Assembly (NCBI GenBank): GCA_028622995.1
Contig: JAJQJQ010000055.1
Span: 124,001 to 188,000 of the forward strand
Direction: 5' to 3'
Origin: Panagrolaimus kolymaensis
Taxonomy: Eukaryota > Nematoda > Chromadorea > Rhabditida > Panagrolaimidae
DNA length: 64,000 nucleotides
The number at the start of each line of letters is the position of its first letter. Within the stretch, counting starts at the first letter, position 1. A program made the position numbers and the translations under genes. Positions 60,587 to 64,000 of the stretch are shown piece by piece. The notes beneath the pieces were generated by a model. It searched no databases. It was given only the letters and a program-made list of their open reading frames with translations, and was not told the origin of the DNA.

Positions 60587-63500
60587 CAGCGTTTTAAAAT
60601 TATCTGGAATTTCATTTCCAACAACAACATCGAATTTAGTATTTTTTTGAGAAACAAAATTTAGTTCTGGATCTTATTAAAATAAAATTGATATTTGCAA
60701 TTGGGCCTTCTATTTTTATTATGTTGTTGGCTTCAATGCGGCGTTTTAAAATTATCTGGAATTTCATTTCCAACAACAACATCGAATTTAGTATTTTTTT
60801 GAGAAACAAAATTTAGTTCTGGATCTTATTAAAATAAAATTGATATTTGCAATTGGGCCTTCTATTTTTATTATGTTGTTGGCTTCAATGCTGCGTTTTA
60901 AAATTATCTGGAATTTCATTTCCAGCAACAACATCGAATTTAGTATTTTTTTGAGAAACAAAATTTAGTTCTGGATCTTATTAAAATAAAATTGATATTT
61001 GCAATTGAGCCTTCTATTTTTATTATGTTGTTGGCTTCAATGCAGCGTTTTAAAATTATCTGGAATTTCATTTCCAGCAACAACATCGAATTTAGTATTT
61101 TTTTGAGAAACAAAATTTAGTTCTGGATCTTATTAAAATAAAATTGATATTTGCAATTGGGCCTTCTATTTTTATTATGTTGTTGGCTTCAATGCGGCGT
61201 TTTAAAATTATCTGGAATTTCATTTCCAACAACAACATCGAATTTAGTATTTTTTTGAATAAAAAAATTTAGTTCTGGATCTTATTAAAATAAAATTGAT
61301 ATTTGCAATTGGTCCTTCTATTTTTATTATGTTGTTGGCTTCAATGCAGCGTTTTAAAATTATCTGGAATATCATTTCCAACAACAACATCGAATTTAGT
61401 ATTTTTTTGAGAAACAAAATTTAGTTCTGGATCTTATTAAAATAAAATTGATATTTGCAATTGGGCCTTCTATTTTTATTATGTTGTTGGCTTCAATGCG
61501 GCGTTTTAAAATTATCTGGAATTTCATTTCCAACAACAACATCGAATTTAGTATTTTTTTGAATAAAAAAATTTAGTTCTGGATCTTATTAAAATAAAAG
61601 TGATATTTGCAATTGGTCCTTCTATTTTTATTATGTTGTTGGCTTCAATGCAGCGTTTTAAAATTATCTGGAATATCATTTCCAACAACAACATCGAATT
61701 TAGTATTTTTTTGAATAAAAAAATTTAGTTCTGGATCTTATTAAAATAAAATTGATATTTGCAATTGGGCCTTCTATTTTTATTATGTTGTTGGCTTCAA
61801 TGCAGCGTTTTAAAATTATCTGGAATTTCATTTCCAACAACAACATCGAATTTAGTATTTTTTTGAGAAACAAATTTAGTTCTGGATCTTATTAAAATAA
61901 AATTGATATTTGCAATTGGGCCTTCTATTTTTATTATGTTGTTGGCTTCAATGCAGCGTTTTAAAATTTTTTGGAATTTCATTTTCAGCAACAACATCGA
62001 ATTTAGTATTTTTTTGAATAAAAAAATTTAGTTCTGGATCTTATTAAAATAAAATTGATATTTGCAATTGGGCCTTCTATTTTTATTATGTTGTTGGCTT
62101 CAATGCGGCGTTTTAAAATTATCTGGAATTTCATTTCCAACAACAACATCGAATTTAGTATTTTTTTGAATAAAAAAATTTAGTTCTGGATCTTATTAAA
62201 ATAAAATTGATATTTGCAATTGGTCCTTCTATTTTTATTATGTTGTTGGCTTCAATGCAGCGTTTTAAAATTATCTGGAATATCATTTCCAACAACAACA
62301 TCGAATTTAGTATTTTTTTGAATAAAAAAATTTAGTTCTGGATCTTATTAAAATAAAATTGATATTTGCAATTGGGCCTTCTATTTTTATTATGTTGTTG
62401 GCTTCAATGCAGCGTTTTAAAATTATCTGGAATTTCATTTCCAGCAACAACATCGAATTTAGTATTTTTTTGAGAAACAAAATTTAGTTCTGGATCTTAT
62501 TAAAATAAAATTGATATTTGCAATTGGGCCTTCTATTTTTATTATGTTATTGGCTTCAATGCAGCGTTTTAAAATTATCTGGAATTTCATTTCCAGCAAC
62601 AACATCGAATTTAGTATTTTTTTAAATAAAAAATTTTGTTCTGGATCTTATTAAAATAAAATTGATATTTGCAATTGGGCTTTCTATTTTTATTGTGTTG
62701 TTGGCTTCAATGCAGCGTTTTAAAATTATCTGGAATTTCATTTCCAACAACAACATCGAATTTAGTATTTTTTTGAATAAAAAAATTTAGTTCTGGATCT
62801 TATTAAAATAAAATTGATATTTGCAATTGGGCTTTCTATTTTTATTGTGTTGTTGGCTTCAATGCAGCGTTTTAAAATTATCTGGAATTTCATTTCCAGC
62901 AACAACATCGAATTTAGTATTTTTTTGAGAAACAAAATTTAGTTCTGGATCTTATTAAAATAAAATTGATATTTGCAATTGGGCCTTCTATTTTTATTAT
63001 GTTGTTGGCTTCAATGCAGCGTTTTAAAATTATCTGGAATTTCATTTCCAGCAACAACATCGAATTTAGTATTTTTTTGAGAAACAAAATTTAGTTCTGG
63101 ATCTTATTAAAATAAAATTGATATTTGCAATTGGGCCTTCTATTTTTATTATGTTGTTGGCTTCAATGCGGCGTTTTTAAATTATCTGGAATTTCATTTC
63201 CAGCAACAACATCGAATTTAGTATTTTTTTTGAATAAAAAAATTTAGTTCTGGATCTTATTAAAATAAAATTGATATTTGCAATTGGGCCTTCTATTTTT
63301 ATTATGTTGTTGGCTTCAATGCGGCGTTTTAAAATTATCTGGAATTTCATTTCCATCAACAACATCGAATTTAGTATTTTTTTGAATAAAAAAATTTAGT
63401 TCTGGATCTTATTAAAATAAAATTGATATTTGCAATTGGGCCTTCTATTTTTATTATGTTGTTGGCTTCAATGCGGCGTTTTAAAATTATCTGGAATTTC

Positions 63501-64000
63501 ATTTCCATCAACAACATCGAATTTAGTATTTTTTTGAATAAAAAAATTTAGTTCTGGATCTTATTAAAATAAAATTGATATTTGCAATTGGGCCTTCTAT
63601 TTTTATTATGTTGTTGGCTTCAATGCGGCGTTTTAAAATTATCTGGAATTTCATTTCCAACAACAACATCGAATTTAGTATCTTTTTGAATAAAAAAATT
63701 TAGTTCTGGATCTTATTAAAATAAAATTGATATTTGCAATTGGTCCTTCTATTTTTATTATGTTGTTGGCTTCAATGCAGCGTTTTAAAATTATCTGGAA
63801 TTTCATTTCCAACAACAACATCGAATTTAGTATTTTTTTGAGAAACAAAATTTAGTTCTGGATCTTATTAAAATAAAATTGATATTTGCAATTGGGCCTT
63901 CTATTTTTATTATGTTGTTGGCTTCAATGCGGCGTTTTAAAATTATCTGGAATTTCATTTCCAACAACAACATCGAATTTAGTATTTTTTTGAATAAAAA

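Larger units (their letters stand above)
53770..64000 (+). repeat. 152-bp satellite array, right part (continues past the window)
   Basis: This has the same orientation and monomer as the left part. The CCATC variant appears from about 54,985 onward and was not seen further left. Near 62.6-62.9 kb a few monomers carry private changes (GGCTTTCT, ATTGTGTTG, TTTAAATAAAAAATTTTG). The array runs to the last base, so its true end is unknown. No gene is present. Confidence 0.98.

Noticed and set aside
24814..63365. Recurrent 62-98 codon frames in the satellite, both strands
   Set aside because: They follow from the repeat sequence. Neither 152 nor 457 is a multiple of three, starts and stops shift with single-base variants, and there is no sign of codon-level selection.
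17175..64000. CRISPR-like array
   Set aside because: The whole unit repeats with no unique spacers, the period is 152 bp, and the genome is eukaryotic.

Overview
The window looks like a piece of an AT-rich nematode nuclear genome. A root-knot-like (Meloidogyne-type) species is a guess from base composition and gene style, not a demonstrated assignment. The supporting evidence is spliceosomal introns of about 48-334 bp with GT(A/T)-type donors and TTTTCAG/TTTTTAG acceptors, closely spaced same-strand genes that look like an operon, and the gene families present. No bacterial gene organisation, rRNA, tRNA or CRISPR array was seen.

Positions 1 to about 17,170 are low-density genic DNA. Positions 1-1,300 hold two related modules about 447 bp apart, with a small hydrophobic minus-strand reading frame. 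About 1,557-1,912 and 9,337-9,630 are two copies of one dispersed AT-rich repeat. Three minus-strand genes lie in a row. In transcription order they are a 93-aa LysM-domain protein (7,557-6,883), a BEN-like protein with an internal 71-aa duplication (5,808-4,840), and a uridine-cytidine-kinase-like/UPRT-like protein (about 4,673-2,857). The kinase-like protein has degenerate catalytic motifs. The LysM stop and the BEN start were ancestrally only about 75 bp apart. They are now separated by about 1 kb because a 194-bp block was duplicated, offset by exactly 1,000 bp, around 806 bp of single-copy sequence. Next come a two-exon secreted Gly/Ser/Tyr-rich protein (minus, 9,118-8,583, with a TATA box), a compact six-exon protein tyrosine phosphatase (plus, 10,358-11,437), and a four-exon C2H2 zinc-finger protein (plus, 14,537-16,679). 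The zinc-finger model closes only if its second intron is GC-AG. A basic 67-codon minus-strand exon (16,989-16,786) faces it and may be the end of a gene whose 5' part would lie in or beyond the satellite.

About 17,175 to the window end (about 46.8 kb, 73% of the window) is one head-to-tail satellite array of roughly 305 monomers with a 152-bp period, all in one orientation. Monomers fall into variant classes and form local higher-order repeats: a 910-bp duplication (about 24.76-26.58 kb), a 760-bp pentamer (27.04-28.86 kb), a 912-bp hexamer (29.78-31.60 kb) and a 457-bp trimer (best at 58.45-60.59 kb). The array is interrupted once, at 53,349-53,769, by a 421-bp non-autonomous DNA transposon. 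It has a perfect 23-bp terminal inverted repeat starting TAGGG, a perfect 8-bp target duplication and many TCTCCG subterminal motifs, which is the signature of a hAT-type MITE.

The genes do not form one obvious pathway. The clearest biology is an operon-like trio remodelled by a segmental duplication, next to a large, recently homogenised satellite carrying a young transposon. No clearly new defence or enzymatic system was found.
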